From: CAYSYM01 sp964435115
GTDB lineage: Bacteria; Chloroflexota; UBA6077; CF-72
Direction: 5' to 3'
DNA: 64,000 nt
Assembly (NCBI GenBank): GCA_964435115.1
Contig: CAYSYM010000001.1
Span: forward strand, 62,001-126,000
The position numbers were made by a program, and so were the translations under genes. The notes under the pieces were generated by a model that saw only the letters and a list, made by a program, of their open reading frames with translations, was not told where the DNA came from and made no database searches. Below, piece after piece: positions 45,739 through 54,626 of the stretch; positions within the stretch are counted from its first letter, which is position 1; each line of letters begins with the position of its first letter.

Positions 45739-46758
45739 ATGGCCGACACCGTCTTGATCATTACCAATCCAGGCGATGCACATGCTGACGCCGTGGTTCG
45801 CGAGTTGCAGCGTCGAGGTGTTCCCGTCTTTCGCTTCCATCCGCAGGAGTATCCCGAACGCTCTTGGCTGACGATCGAAGTTCGGGACGGGCGCGTCCAA
45901 GGCGAACTGGCGACACGGCACCACCGGGTCTCGCTCGACAACATTTCCGCTGCCTGGTACCGACGACAGGGAATACCGACCCCGGCGTCCGGGACGGATC
46001 CAGCCGCCCGCGAGTACGTGGAAGAGCAGCCAATTGCCGCGATCCGCACGCTCTGCGCGATCTTGGACGTGTTCTGGATCGCCAACCCGTTCGTGCTCCG
46101 ACTCGCCGAAGTGAAGGCGCTGCAGCTCGTGCGTGCAGCGGAAGCCGGCCTTACCACGCCTCACACGCTGATCTCGAACGATCCGTTGCCCGTCGCACGG
46201 TTCCGTGACGAGCTCGGCGCGCAGACCTGTGCGGTGAAGTCCCTGCGCGTCGTCGGTGCCGCGACGGAAGACGGGTGGCGGTTCCCCCTGACCGCCGTGC
46301 TCCCCGCCGACCATCCGCTCGACTCAGTGGCCCTCGCGCCAACCGTCTTCCAGCCCTACATCGAGAAGGCCGCGGAGTATCGGTGCGTCGTCATTGGTGA
46401 GCGTATCTTTCCCGTGAGACTCGACTCACAGGCACATAACAATACAGCTACCGATTGGCGCGGAGGATGGGTCTTCAACAATCACGGCCACCCCTCACCT
46501 CCCAGTAAGTACGAGCCAGATGCCTTGCCTCCACACGTGCGCCACGCCATCCGAAGTCTGATGCGGAGCTTCCCGATCAACTTCGCTTCGCTCGACATGA
46601 TCCTGACGCCGGACGGGGAGTTCGTCTTTCTCGAACTCAATCCGAATGGTCAGTGGCTCTGGCTGGAGCTTGAGTTGGGAATCCCGCTCACTGCGGCCTT
46701 GACCGACCTTCTTCTCCAGGAGCCTGCTGCCACAGACGTGCCGGTTCAGATGTCATGA
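45739..46758 (+). CDS. MvdD-like ATP-grasp peptide ligase (graspetide synthetase)
   Basis: 339 residues from ATG 45739, with GGAGGTGAC immediately upstream. Graspetide synthetases use ATP to join side-chain carboxylates to Ser/Thr hydroxyls (lactone) or Lys amines (lactam) in a precursor peptide. An N-terminal pre-ATP-grasp region (VLIITNPGDAHADAVVREL; VSLDNISAAWYRRQG) is followed by the ATP-grasp fold: VFQPYIEKAAEYRCVVIGER and, near residue 295, FLELNPNGQWLWLE. That last block is the hallmark of MvdC/MvdD-type RiPP ligases rather than of glutathione or RimK ligases. It is followed with an ATGA overlap by a GNAT gene. Confidence 0.87.
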   Translation: MADTVLIITNPGDAHADAVVRELQRRGVPVFRFHPQEYPERSWLTIEVRDGRVQGELATRHHRVSLDNISAAWYRRQGIPTPASGTDPAAREYVEEQPIAAIRTLCAILDVFWIANPFVLRLAEVKALQLVRAAEAGLTTPHTLISNDPLPVARFRDELGAQTCAVKSLRVVGAATEDGWRFPLTAVLPADHPLDSVALAPTVFQPYIEKAAEYRCVVIGERIFPVRLDSQAHNNTATDWRGGWVFNNHGHPSPPSKYEPDALPPHVRHAIRSLMRSFPINFASLDMILTPDGEFVFLELNPNGQWLWLELELGIPLTAALTDLLLQEPAATDVPVQMS

Positions 46759-47318
46759 CGAAGGCCAACATCGCTCCACCGGTGCTGCAACTCGATGGGT
46801 TCAGACTGAGCCGGATTTCACCGAGTGACGTCGCACTCCTCCTTGAGATCTATGACACGGGATGGAACCGCCTGATCGCCCACCTTCCCGAATCTGAGAA
46901 TACGTGCAGCATGATCATCCAGAACGTCGGGGCTCAGGTGTGGGGACTCCCGATGGTTGCCTGGGTGGACGATGCTCCAGGCGCGGTGCTGATGAATGGC
47001 TCAAGCGACGTGATGAACCAACACACTGAGCTCATAAGCCTCTTGACAAGTCGAGTGGATTCACCGCTACCTCTGGCGATGTATCTCCGACACCTGATTT
47101 GGAACTTCCCACTAGAACGTGCGTACACATACTGCCCGGTCCTGAACGAAACCAGTAGACAGTTAGAGCTGTACAAGAGGCTTGGATTTCAGATCGAGGG
47201 AACACTGAGAAAACACGGACAACGTTCCAGCCAGCGACATGATGTCGCGATCTTGGGCATACTTCGCCACGAGTTCCTGGAGTGGTGCCATGAACATGAG
47301 CCCCGGCTGGAGTTCTAG
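46755..47318 (+). CDS. GNAT-family acyltransferase (cluster copy A)
   Basis: 187 residues from ATG 46755 (ATGA overlap with the ligase). It is homologous to the minus-strand gene at 51846-52409: LAMYLRHLIWNFPLERAYTYCP here matches LALYIRHLFWGSPLQRLYFSCP there, followed by LGFQIEGTL versus VGFQVEGVL. The RLGFQIEGTLR block plus a late ILGILRHEFLEW is the RimJ/RimL-like GNAT pattern (N-terminal amine acylation). It is likely to acylate the modified peptide; the acyl donor may be the carrier protein encoded in the operon. Confidence 0.78.
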   Translation: MTKANIAPPVLQLDGFRLSRISPSDVALLLEIYDTGWNRLIAHLPESENTCSMIIQNVGAQVWGLPMVAWVDDAPGAVLMNGSSDVMNQHTELISLLTSRVDSPLPLAMYLRHLIWNFPLERAYTYCPVLNETSRQLELYKRLGFQIEGTLRKHGQRSSQRHDVAILGILRHEFLEWCHEHEPRLEF

Positions 47319-47321
47319 AGG

Positions 47322-49247
47322 ATGACTTCCAGCGAACTCAGCAAGCGGGTGCCTGCTCGGCTACTCCGCCTCCTTGCGCTGGGCTTTGACCCGCTGGTAC
47401 TGGGGGGGGCGATCCGGCTCCTCGATCGGAGCAATCGTGCTGCGCTCGTCGTGAGCGTGACCAGCGTTCTGATCATCGCGGCGATGTATCCCGTCTTTCT
47501 GTTGGTGCTGCGCTGGCTGCTGCAACTCATGCAGCAGCAGTGGGGCGCCACAGCCGGCGGCCTGGCCGGGGATGTGGGTGCCGCCACAGTCGCGTTGCTG
47601 GTCGCCCTGCTTTTCAGTCGCCTTGCGGCCGTGGCGCGCGATGCGTCAGCCGCGATCCTGCGGCAGGAGTCCTGGGTAGTGGTCACGAAGGCCATGATGG
47701 AGAAACTGGCCGGCGTGCCATACCCGGCGTTCGAAAACAACGATTTCCAGGCCCGGTACGGCTTGGTCGTACGGGAGGGTGCGTTCCGTCTGTCGGTCTT
47801 GGTGGAGTCGCTCCTGACGACCGCAATTGCCGCCCTGTCATTGGTGGTGCTCGCCGCCACGGTGCTCAGCCTAGCCCCAGTGCTGGTCATCACCGTGCTG
47901 CTGGTGTCCGTCCCCGCGATCCTCGTCGAGGCTCGCTTCAGCAAGGCGGCGGTTGACCTCCAGTCGGGCTCGGCTCCCGGGCTCCTGCGGATGCAGTACC
48001 TCTCCACCCTGCAGATCGACGCGGCCTGCCAACGCGACCTCCGGGTGTATCGGAGCGGTGTGCTCGCTGACGAGTACGCAGCGCTTGCGGATGGCTATCT
48101 GCACAACCTCAAGCGGCTAACTTGGCGGTATCAGGGTCTCCGCATGCTTGCAGCCTCAGTGGAAATGGTCGGTGTCGGTCTGGCCCTGGTCGCGACGTTC
48201 GTCCTCCTGGCGTGGCGGCAGCTCAGTCTGGTCGAGGTCGGCGTGCTGATCCCTGGCTTGTATCTGCTCGTCTCCAATGGTCAGGCGCTCTCCTACCACT
48301 ATCGAGCGTTGGGGGAGGCCCTGGCGTACAGCGCCAAAGTCACGGAGTTCTTGCGAGCACCCGTCACGACCCTGCCCGGCTTAGCGCTGGTCGCGCCGGT
48401 CGGTGAGGTAGCCGCGTCCCCCATCGAGACCGCGCAGTTGACATCGGTGGTCCTTGACGCCGTCAGCTACGTGTATCCGGAAACCCAGAAGCAGGCGCTC
48501 TCAACCGTATCGTGTGCGTTCACCGTCGGCATGACCGCCGTGGTGGGCCCGAATGGCGCGGGCAAGAGCACGTTGGTCAAGCTGGTCACCGGCTTAGTCG
48601 ATCCGACGAGTGGGTCAGTCGTGGCCTCGACCAGTGCTGGGCAGCGTGTGTCCGTGGCTCGCCTTTCGAAGGCGGTGCTCTTTCAGGATCCCTCGCACCT
48701 GCACCTCACTATCCGGCAGAACGTCACCATGCGGCGTGACCGCGCCCCATACGAGGAGGCGGGGGTTCGCAGTGCCCTCCAAGCGGCCGGACTGGAGCGG
48801 TTCGTCGCGGGTCTTCCAGACGGCATCGACACGGTAGTGGGCCCCGGCTTCGGTGGATTCACTGATCTGTCCGGAGGTCAGTGGCAGCGACTGGCACTCG
48901 CAAGGCTCATCTTTCACGAGGCACCGCTGATCATCTTGGATGAGCCCAGCGCCAGTCTGGACCCGCAGGGGGAGCAGAGCATCTTCGAGCTGGCCGCGAG
49001 CCTGGCTCAGGAGCGCATCGTCATCTTCACCACGCACCGGTACGACACGGTCCAGCGAGCGCACACCGTGATCGTGTTGGTGGACGGCGAAGTCGCAGAG
49101 ATCGGGACCCCGGCGGAGCTGACGGAGCGTGCGCGTGCCTACTGGTCGCTCTTCAAGGGGCAGGCACATCGGGAGGAAGCCGTCCGCGTTGCTGCTCGAT
49201 CGGAGTATCGACGCCAGTCTCTCAGCAGTGAGGAAGAGCCACGATGA
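47322..49247 (+). CDS. ABC exporter half-transporter (membrane domain plus ATPase)
   Basis: 641 residues from ATG 47322, 3 bases after the preceding stop. About six membrane spans in residues 35-330 (for example VTSVLIIAAMYPVFLLVLRW). The ATPase domain is C-terminal: Walker A GPNGAGKST at 409-417, signature LSGGQWQRLALARL, Walker B LIILDEPSASLD and the H-loop TTHRYD. No C39 peptidase domain is present, so any leader removal must be done by a protease outside the cluster. It probably exports the finished peptide. Its stop overlaps the next start (ATGA). Confidence 0.9.
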   Translation: MTSSELSKRVPARLLRLLALGFDPLVLGGAIRLLDRSNRAALVVSVTSVLIIAAMYPVFLLVLRWLLQLMQQQWGATAGGLAGDVGAATVALLVALLFSRLAAVARDASAAILRQESWVVVTKAMMEKLAGVPYPAFENNDFQARYGLVVREGAFRLSVLVESLLTTAIAALSLVVLAATVLSLAPVLVITVLLVSVPAILVEARFSKAAVDLQSGSAPGLLRMQYLSTLQIDAACQRDLRVYRSGVLADEYAALADGYLHNLKRLTWRYQGLRMLAASVEMVGVGLALVATFVLLAWRQLSLVEVGVLIPGLYLLVSNGQALSYHYRALGEALAYSAKVTEFLRAPVTTLPGLALVAPVGEVAASPIETAQLTSVVLDAVSYVYPETQKQALSTVSCAFTVGMTAVVGPNGAGKSTLVKLVTGLVDPTSGSVVASTSAGQRVSVARLSKAVLFQDPSHLHLTIRQNVTMRRDRAPYEEAGVRSALQAAGLERFVAGLPDGIDTVVGPGFGGFTDLSGGQWQRLALARLIFHEAPLIILDEPSASLDPQGEQSIFELAASLAQERIVIFTTHRYDTVQRAHTVIVLVDGEVAEIGTPAELTERARAYWSLFKGQAHREEAVRVAARSEYRRQSLSSEEEPR

Positions 49248-50968
49248 GCCGTCCGCGCGCACGCCTGGATCAGGGCATGACCCTCAGCCAAGCTCTCTCC
49301 GCCATTGCGACCACGTACCCACGTCGCGAGGCGGTGGTGTGTGGATCAGCTCGACTCACCTTCGCCGAGCTCGAAGACGGGGTGAACCGGCTCGCCTGCG
49401 GTCTCACGAAGCTGGGTATCAAGCCGGGCGACCGTGTGGTCCTTCTGCTCCGAAACGGTCTCCCCTTCGTGTGGTCCTTCTTCGCCGTGCTGCGCGTTGG
49501 CGGCGTGGTGGTCCCGCTTGATCCGCGCCTGCAGCGGCCAGAAATCGCCGCGATCCTGCACTCCGCGGCGCCTGTCGCTGTGGTGTCTGAACGGCACGCT
49601 CCTGGCCTGGATCTGGGCACGGCTATCGGCTCGCTGCGCCGCGAGAGTGCGTCGTTGCGCCTGGCGATCTTCACCGGTGAAGGACCCATCGCGGACGGGC
49701 TGACGCTCGGGGAGGTCATGGGTGCTACGGGTTCGGCGTCGCCGCCGCAACTCGGCTTGCGGGCACCAGACGATCTCGCGGTGATCTTCTACACATCCGG
49801 TACGACCGGCATTCCTCAGGCGGTCCAGCACACGCACGGCAGGCTGCTCGCAGCGGTTCTCCTGACGGTGCGCGTCCGGCACGCCTTTTTCCAGGAACTG
49901 TCAGTGCGCCGAGCCGCTGCTCTGGCCGGCATGCTGTGGCGGCACCACGTCCACGCGGTGCGAGCGATCCGGCAACAGACGTGGCTGACGCCGATGCCGT
50001 TCTCAGGCATGTCCGGATACACCGTGCTGATCCAAGCGCTGCTCGCTGGCGATCGACTCGTGGTCATGGAGCAGTTCCATCCAGTGGATGCGCTGCAGCT
50101 CATTGAGCATGAGCGCGTGACGTTCTTCTCCGGATCTCCAACCATCCTCACCGTCATGTTGGGGAGTCAGGCCGCGCATCACTGTGACCTGTCCTCTCTC
50201 CTGCTAGTAGGCCTGGGAGCGGCGCCCACCCCCGCTGACCTCGTGCGCCGGGTCCGCGCGGACTTCGGCTGCGCGGTCGTAGTCGGCTACGGTGCCACGG
50301 AGTTGGCGGGTGGGGTCATTGCCACCCGTCTGGAGGACCCGGACACCCCGCAGCCCGCCAGTGTGGGAAAGCCGCTGCCTGGCGTGGAGGTCAAGGTCGT
50401 GGACGATGCTCGGCAGGGGCTTCCGCCCGGCTGCATCGGGGAACTGGCCTGCCGAGTGGGCGGGGTGACCACCGACCACGCACCTGACGGAACCATGGCG
50501 GGCCTCGATCGCGACGGCTGGTACTACACGGGCGACCTAGCGACGATCGATGAGGGAGGCAGCGTGCGCATCGTCGGACGGAAGCGTGACCTCATCATCA
50601 GGGGCGGCCAGAACATCTTCCCCTCGGATATCGAACGCGAGCTGGAACGCCACCCGAACGTCCGCCGGGCCGCAGTTGTTGGTTTACCTGATGGAGTGAT
50701 CGGTGAATCGGTCTGGGCCTTTGTTGTTCGACAGCCCAACTCGGAGCTGACGGAAGTGGACCTTCTCCTGTACTGCCATGGCAAGCTTGCCGCGCACAAG
50801 ATTCCGAACGCAGTACGGTTCCTTGACGCCCTCCCGATGACCGAATCGGGGGAGGTCCGCAAGTTTCTGCTGCGACAGGAGTTGCTCAAAGAGGTCGTGG
50901 ACCGGGACTCCCCGTCGTTTCGGGCAAGCGTGCCAGCAGCAGAGCCATCCGTCGTCACCGGCGGTTGA
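49244..50968 (+). CDS. AMP-dependent acyl-CoA/ACP ligase
   Basis: 574 residues from ATG 49244. The ANL superfamily motifs are intact: A3 YTSGTTGIPQAVQHTHG (183 onward), A5 VGYGATELAGG, A7-A8 GWYYTGDLATIDEGG and IVGRKRDLIIRGGQNIFPSDIE, and a late Lys in TESGEVRKFLLRQ (A10 position). Such enzymes activate a fatty or other carboxylic acid as an acyl-adenylate and load it on CoA or a carrier protein. Directly followed by an acyl carrier protein gene, it probably loads that carrier. It is unusual beside a graspetide ligase. Confidence 0.88.
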   Translation: MSRPRARLDQGMTLSQALSAIATTYPRREAVVCGSARLTFAELEDGVNRLACGLTKLGIKPGDRVVLLLRNGLPFVWSFFAVLRVGGVVVPLDPRLQRPEIAAILHSAAPVAVVSERHAPGLDLGTAIGSLRRESASLRLAIFTGEGPIADGLTLGEVMGATGSASPPQLGLRAPDDLAVIFYTSGTTGIPQAVQHTHGRLLAAVLLTVRVRHAFFQELSVRRAAALAGMLWRHHVHAVRAIRQQTWLTPMPFSGMSGYTVLIQALLAGDRLVVMEQFHPVDALQLIEHERVTFFSGSPTILTVMLGSQAAHHCDLSSLLLVGLGAAPTPADLVRRVRADFGCAVVVGYGATELAGGVIATRLEDPDTPQPASVGKPLPGVEVKVVDDARQGLPPGCIGELACRVGGVTTDHAPDGTMAGLDRDGWYYTGDLATIDEGGSVRIVGRKRDLIIRGGQNIFPSDIERELERHPNVRRAAVVGLPDGVIGESVWAFVVRQPNSELTEVDLLLYCHGKLAAHKIPNAVRFLDALPMTESGEVRKFLLRQELLKEVVDRDSPSFRASVPAAEPSVVTGG

Positions 50969-50977
50969 GGAGGGATC

Positions 50978-51253
50978 GTGCCAACAGACGTCATGCCGAT
51001 CGATGCCTTCTGTCGTCTGCTTGGCGAGAGGTTCAAGCTCGGAGATGCCGCGTTGACACCCGCGACCTCCTTTCTCGACGACCTCGCCTTCGACTCACTG
51101 CGTCTGCTTGAACTGGTCCTCTTCTTTGAAGAGCTGGGCGTCGATGTCCCGGAGGCGATGGCGTGGGACATCGTGACGGTTGGAGACGCCTACGAGTACT
51201 ACCGACACGCTGTCGTGGCGCGCCCAGAACCAACGAACGCTGCGGGGAGTTAG
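50978..51253 (+). CDS. Acyl carrier protein
   Basis: 91 residues from GTG 50978, with GAGGAGGG 3-10 bases upstream. LDDLAFDSLRLLELVLFFEE contains the phosphopantetheine attachment Ser in D-S-L (residue about 39), and the acidic helix 2 is typical for ACP. It follows the acyl ligase by 9 bases. It is expected to carry an acyl group for transfer, plausibly by one of the GNATs. Confidence 0.88.
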   Translation: MPTDVMPIDAFCRLLGERFKLGDAALTPATSFLDDLAFDSLRLLELVLFFEELGVDVPEAMAWDIVTVGDAYEYYRHAVVARPEPTNAAGS

Positions 51254-51262
51254 GCGCCTTGC

Positions 51263-51868
51263 TCAACTGGACGTCGGAGAGGCCGGCGCGGGGAGAATAC
51301 CTGCAAAGGCTGCTTGAAGCGGTTCCCAGTCGGAGCGGTGCAGGCTGAAGACCAAGACGTCCCAGAACTCCCCGGCAACGTACAGGTGACGGCGAAGGCG
51401 CGCCTGTGGCCGGATACCCGCCCGACTCAGGAGTCGCAGCGCCGCGCGATTGAACTCGAGTACCTCGGAGTGGAGAACCTCCGCACCCTGCGTCAGCACG
51501 TACTGGGCGTACAGCATGGCTGCTTCGAGGGCCAGGCCCGGTCGCACCTCTGCCTGGTCTACGTAGAAGCTCACGGCAGTGACCCCCGGGTACTCTGTGA
51601 GCGGCTGATTCGCGGCCACTCCGATCAGACGACCCGTAGCCCGGGCGCGGACCGCTAGCGGCGCACCAAATGAATCCCCGGGGAGTTGGCGCAGGATGGG
51701 TCCACCCATCTGCGGTAGCAGGTCACGCCGGCGATCCAAGTGCTGGATCTCCCCCGCATTGCCTGCCCCGAGTGTCTCGAGCTCGACCCAACGGCCTTGC
51801 ACGACAGTGAGGACATCGGCGGGGACGAACATCTCCGGCCTCGGATCACAACCGCAAGCGCTCGTCAT
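51263..51868 (-). CDS. GNAT-like acyltransferase (cluster copy B)
   Basis: 201 residues from ATG 51868; internal ATG at residue 13 (MFVPADVLTV) is an alternative. The central part IGVAANQPLTEYPGVTAVSF, then ALEAAMLYAQYVL and SEVLEFNRAALRLLSRAGI, follows the GNAT order (beta4, pyrophosphate helix, and a final N-x-x-A-x-x-L-x-x-x-G). It overlaps the other minus-strand GNAT by 23 bases and converges on the carrier protein gene with 9 bases between. It probably works on the same product. Confidence 0.68.
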   Translation of the reverse strand: MTSACGCDPRPEMFVPADVLTVVQGRWVELETLGAGNAGEIQHLDRRRDLLPQMGGPILRQLPGDSFGAPLAVRARATGRLIGVAANQPLTEYPGVTAVSFYVDQAEVRPGLALEAAMLYAQYVLTQGAEVLHSEVLEFNRAALRLLSRAGIRPQARLRRHLYVAGEFWDVLVFSLHRSDWEPLQAAFAGILPAPASPTSS

Positions 51869-52409
51869 GTGTCGGCGCCCACGTGACGAATTCCTCGCGC
51901 AGAATGCCCATCACGGTGACGTCGCGCCGTTCGTCGGCGATCAGGGCGTAGCTGGGGAGGACTCCTTCGACCTGGAAACCAACGGACGTGAGCACTTGGA
52001 GGTAGCTGCCTGTCGGAGGGGTGCTGGGACAACTGAAATAGAGGCGCTGCAGCGGCGAACCCCAGAACAGATGGCGGATGTACAGGGCGAGGGGCGTGAT
52101 GGCCTCGCCTGGTTCGCTGAACAGTACCAGCAGGCGGGCACTCAGGCTCGTGGGGTTGCCTGAGATCGTGCACATCATCCCCGCCGGGTTCCCTCGCGCG
52201 ACAGCGAGCATCGGCATGCCCCAGAGCTGACTCTGGATGTCGCGGAGGAACTCCTGCCACGCACCGCCGTCAGCGACCGGGAACCCAAGCAGTGCCCGAT
52301 TGTGCGCAAGGTGACGGAGCGACATGAGTGCTTGCAGGTCGGTTTCCGCAAGCCGCCTGAGCGCAAAGACACCAAGTTCCGTCCGCGGGCGTGGGAACTC
52401 ACCGGTCAT
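51846..52409 (-). CDS. GNAT-family acyltransferase (cluster copy C)
   Basis: 187 residues from ATG 52409, the same length as the plus-strand GNAT at 46755-47318. The two align over their length: QLWGMPMLAVARGNPAG with QVWGLPMVAWVDDAPGA, LALYIRHLFWGSPLQRLYFSCP with LAMYLRHLIWNFPLERAYTYCP, MGILREEFVTW with LGILRHEFLEW. It is thus a diverged paralogue placed on the opposite strand at the far end of the cluster. Confidence 0.75.
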   Translation of the reverse strand: MTGEFPRPRTELGVFALRRLAETDLQALMSLRHLAHNRALLGFPVADGGAWQEFLRDIQSQLWGMPMLAVARGNPAGMMCTISGNPTSLSARLLVLFSEPGEAITPLALYIRHLFWGSPLQRLYFSCPSTPPTGSYLQVLTSVGFQVEGVLPSYALIADERRDVTVMGILREEFVTWAPTHDERLRL

Positions 52410-52495
52410 GGCGTCTCGCGTCTCGAGTCAACGCACTGAGGGTAGGGTACTCCAGAATCACCGCTGCGGCGCACAGCCGTGGCCGGCTGGCGTGG

Positions 52496-52692
52496 ATGCA
52501 GCAGCGTGACGTGCGGGCGAAAGCCCTGACCGCCGCCAACGCCCGACTGGTCGACACCCAGGTTACGCTGCCGCTGGCCTGCCCCTGGGGCAGGGGACGT
52601 GGCGTTGGCCGACGGGCTGCGCTTCGTCGTGCCCGTGTGCATGCTCAACGCCCCCCGAACCCGCGCTCCTTCGGCGTGGGTCGCGGCGGGCG
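52496..52692 (+). pseudogene. Tn3-family transposase remnant
   Basis: Translation in pieces gives ALTAANARLVDTQVTLPLA, then (next frame) ALADGLRFVVPVCMLNA, then (first frame again) PPNPRSFGVGRGG. This matches the order of a conserved Tn3 TnpA region (ANARLVDAQ, GEVASADGLRFVVPV, NPKYFGxGRG). Two frame changes, near 52588 and in a CCCCCC run near 52650, and the absence of the rest of the gene show it is dead. It marks an old transposon at the right edge of the RiPP cluster. Confidence 0.72.
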
Positions 52693-52786
52693 TTGAGGCG
52701 GGCAGGCGCTCGGGGGAGAGGTCTTCAGCCCGCCAGCGTGCACCGCTCGAGCCACTGGCGCGTCGAGCCCCAGCGCGGTCAGCTCA

Positions 52787-53928
52787 TCAGTAGGCGGGAT
52801 TGGGCGGCACGTCCCAGATGACGACGCGCAGGGGCTCAATGAGCGCCAGACGATTCCAGCCGAGTCCCAGCGTGTGGAGGCGCGTGGAGGGATCCAGCGG
52901 CAGCGACCAGACCGTCTGGTCCGGGTCGGCCAGAGACACCAGCGACAGCGTGGCGTCATGCGCCACGAGGGCGTGGGAGTAGTAGATCGGGATGATCGGC
53001 GCTCGGCGGAGGTCCTCGGGAGCCACCCGCAGGCTGCCCAGGACGGCGCCGCTGGAGATGTCCCAGCGCTGGACGCGCACGCTCTGGTCGGGATTGGTGG
53101 GCGACGGCCTGCGGTAGGCCATGAGATGCTCGGCGTCTCCCGCGACCGAGAACGTGGTGAGCCACGCGTCGCCGTCCACCACGATCTCGCGGAGCAGGCA
53201 GCCATCGCACGCGGCGAGTTCCGCGACCACCAGGTGTCCACCGCCCACGTCGGTCACCGCCACCACGCTGCTGCCGCGGTCGGCAATCTGCGTTCGTCCC
53301 ACCCAGGCGTCGACTACACGCGCCACGCCGCCGCTGCCGAGGTCCCAGAACTCGTAGCGGCCGTCCCGCCGCGCCACGATGGCGCGGGTCTTGTCGGCGC
53401 TGAGGCTGAGCGCCAGGATCCGCTCGCCACCGGGCGACCCGTACCGCGTCGGGCCTCGCTGCGGGGTCCAGACGGCGAACGTGCCATCGGAGAAGCTGAA
53501 CGCGCCGCTGCCGTCGAAACTGAACACGCGGTAGCACCCGGGGCAGTCGTCTGGCCGGGTGCCGATGGTGGTGAGATGCGCGAGCGTGTTGGCATCCCAG
53601 CCCTCGATCACGCCGTCCTGGCGCATCGTCCACAAGACGTCGGCGGCCCCGCCGAGGTACGCGTAGCTGCCGTCGATGCGGGCCACACGGCGGTGGCAGA
53701 CGGGGACCACACCAGGATGGCGTTCGATCCGCCCATGAGCACGTGGTCGGGATCGCTGGTGAAGCTGGCCCAGTGCACATTGCCCACCGGCACCGCGGCG
53801 GCGGGCCTGGGCTCCGATAGCGGCTCGTTCGCCTCCGCCCAGACGATTCCCGACGAGAGGAGGCTTACCAGCAACGCGAACGCGACCAGGCGTGTTCGGC
53901 CGACCCTGTGTGCGCGTCGTTGACCCAT
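52787..53928 (-). pseudogene. Secreted beta-propeller protein with a frameshift near 53.70 kb
   Basis: From ATG 53928 (GTGGAGG upstream) an N-terminal signal peptide (TRLVAFALLVSLLSSGIVWA) leads to NVHWASFTSDPDHVLMGGSN and AILVWSPSATAV, then the frame is lost. The neighbouring frame takes over at VARIDGSYAYLGGAADVLWT and runs to 52787 with WD-like blades (VIEGWDANT, RYEFWDLGSGG, RVQRWDISSG, RVVIWDVPPN). One base change around 53680-53706, where a CCCC run lies, would give a protein of about 380 aa with five to six blades. Function unknown. Confidence 0.75.
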
Positions 53929-53989
53929 GTGTGCCTCCACCGGAGTATCGGCGATCGCAGCCCGCCGGAGAGGCGGTGCAGCGGTACCT

Positions 53990-54108
53990 TCACCCCGGCA
54001 TCGGCGCAGCGTACAGGACATGCTGGGCCACGCCGACCCGCGCACCACCGCCCGCAACGCCCGCGTCGTCGACCGCGCCGAGAACAACCCGGCCGCGGCC
54101 GTCCCGTT
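53990..54108 (+). pseudogene. Tyrosine recombinase C-terminal fragment
   Basis: The frame reads RRSVQDMLGHADPRTTARNA, which matches the LGHxxxxTTxxY region just before the catalytic Tyr of phage-type integrases. The expected Tyr is replaced (TARNARVVDRA), and no upstream catalytic domain is present. A decayed fragment next to the Tn3 remnant. Confidence 0.65.
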
Positions 54109-54167
54109 GGGTTGCGCGCATAGGCCGGGCCCGACTGGGCACGGCGTCCTAGCAGGGTTGTTCCGCG

Positions 54168-54551
54168 ATGACCGTCCTCCTCATTCCCGCCAGCTACGAG
54201 CAGGCGCCTGACGATTGGCTGCAGGTGAACTGGTGGAACTGGCGCCCTACCCTGGAGCTGCTGCGTGCCCATGCGCTCCTCGACGCGGACACGATCGAGC
54301 GCATGGGCATCAATGGCACGGGCATACGGGTGACAGCAGCAGAAGCCCGCCAGATCGCGGCGTTCCTGGAGGAGTACCTTCGCGGCCTGGGTCCTGGCGA
54401 CCGCGTGCTCTGGGACCTCAGCGTGACGAACGAACCTGCCTCCTTCGAGCCTGTTCGTGAGCATCCCGAGCAGAGCTATTCAGCGACGGCCACCTGGCTG
54501 CGCACGTTCCGTGACTTCTGCCGCGTGGCTGATGGCTTCGAGGTGTCCTGA
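54168..54551 (+). CDS. Hypothetical protein
   Basis: 127 residues from ATG 54168. Not recognised. Trp-rich start (DDWLQVNWWNWRPTLELLRA), a central GTGIRVTAAEARQIAAFLEE and a C-terminal TWLRTFRDFCRVADGFEVS. It looks like a small soluble protein of the kind often annotated as immunity-like or DUF in accessory regions, but nothing identifies a role. Same strand as the next gene, 75 bases apart. Confidence 0.6.
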   Translation: MTVLLIPASYEQAPDDWLQVNWWNWRPTLELLRAHALLDADTIERMGINGTGIRVTAAEARQIAAFLEEYLRGLGPGDRVLWDLSVTNEPASFEPVREHPEQSYSATATWLRTFRDFCRVADGFEVS

Positions 54552-54626
54552 TTCGCCCGTCGTTCAGCGCTCGGGCTTTATGGCTCCATCTGGGCTCGTT
54601 CGCGCTGGACGCCGCGCGGAGGCTCC

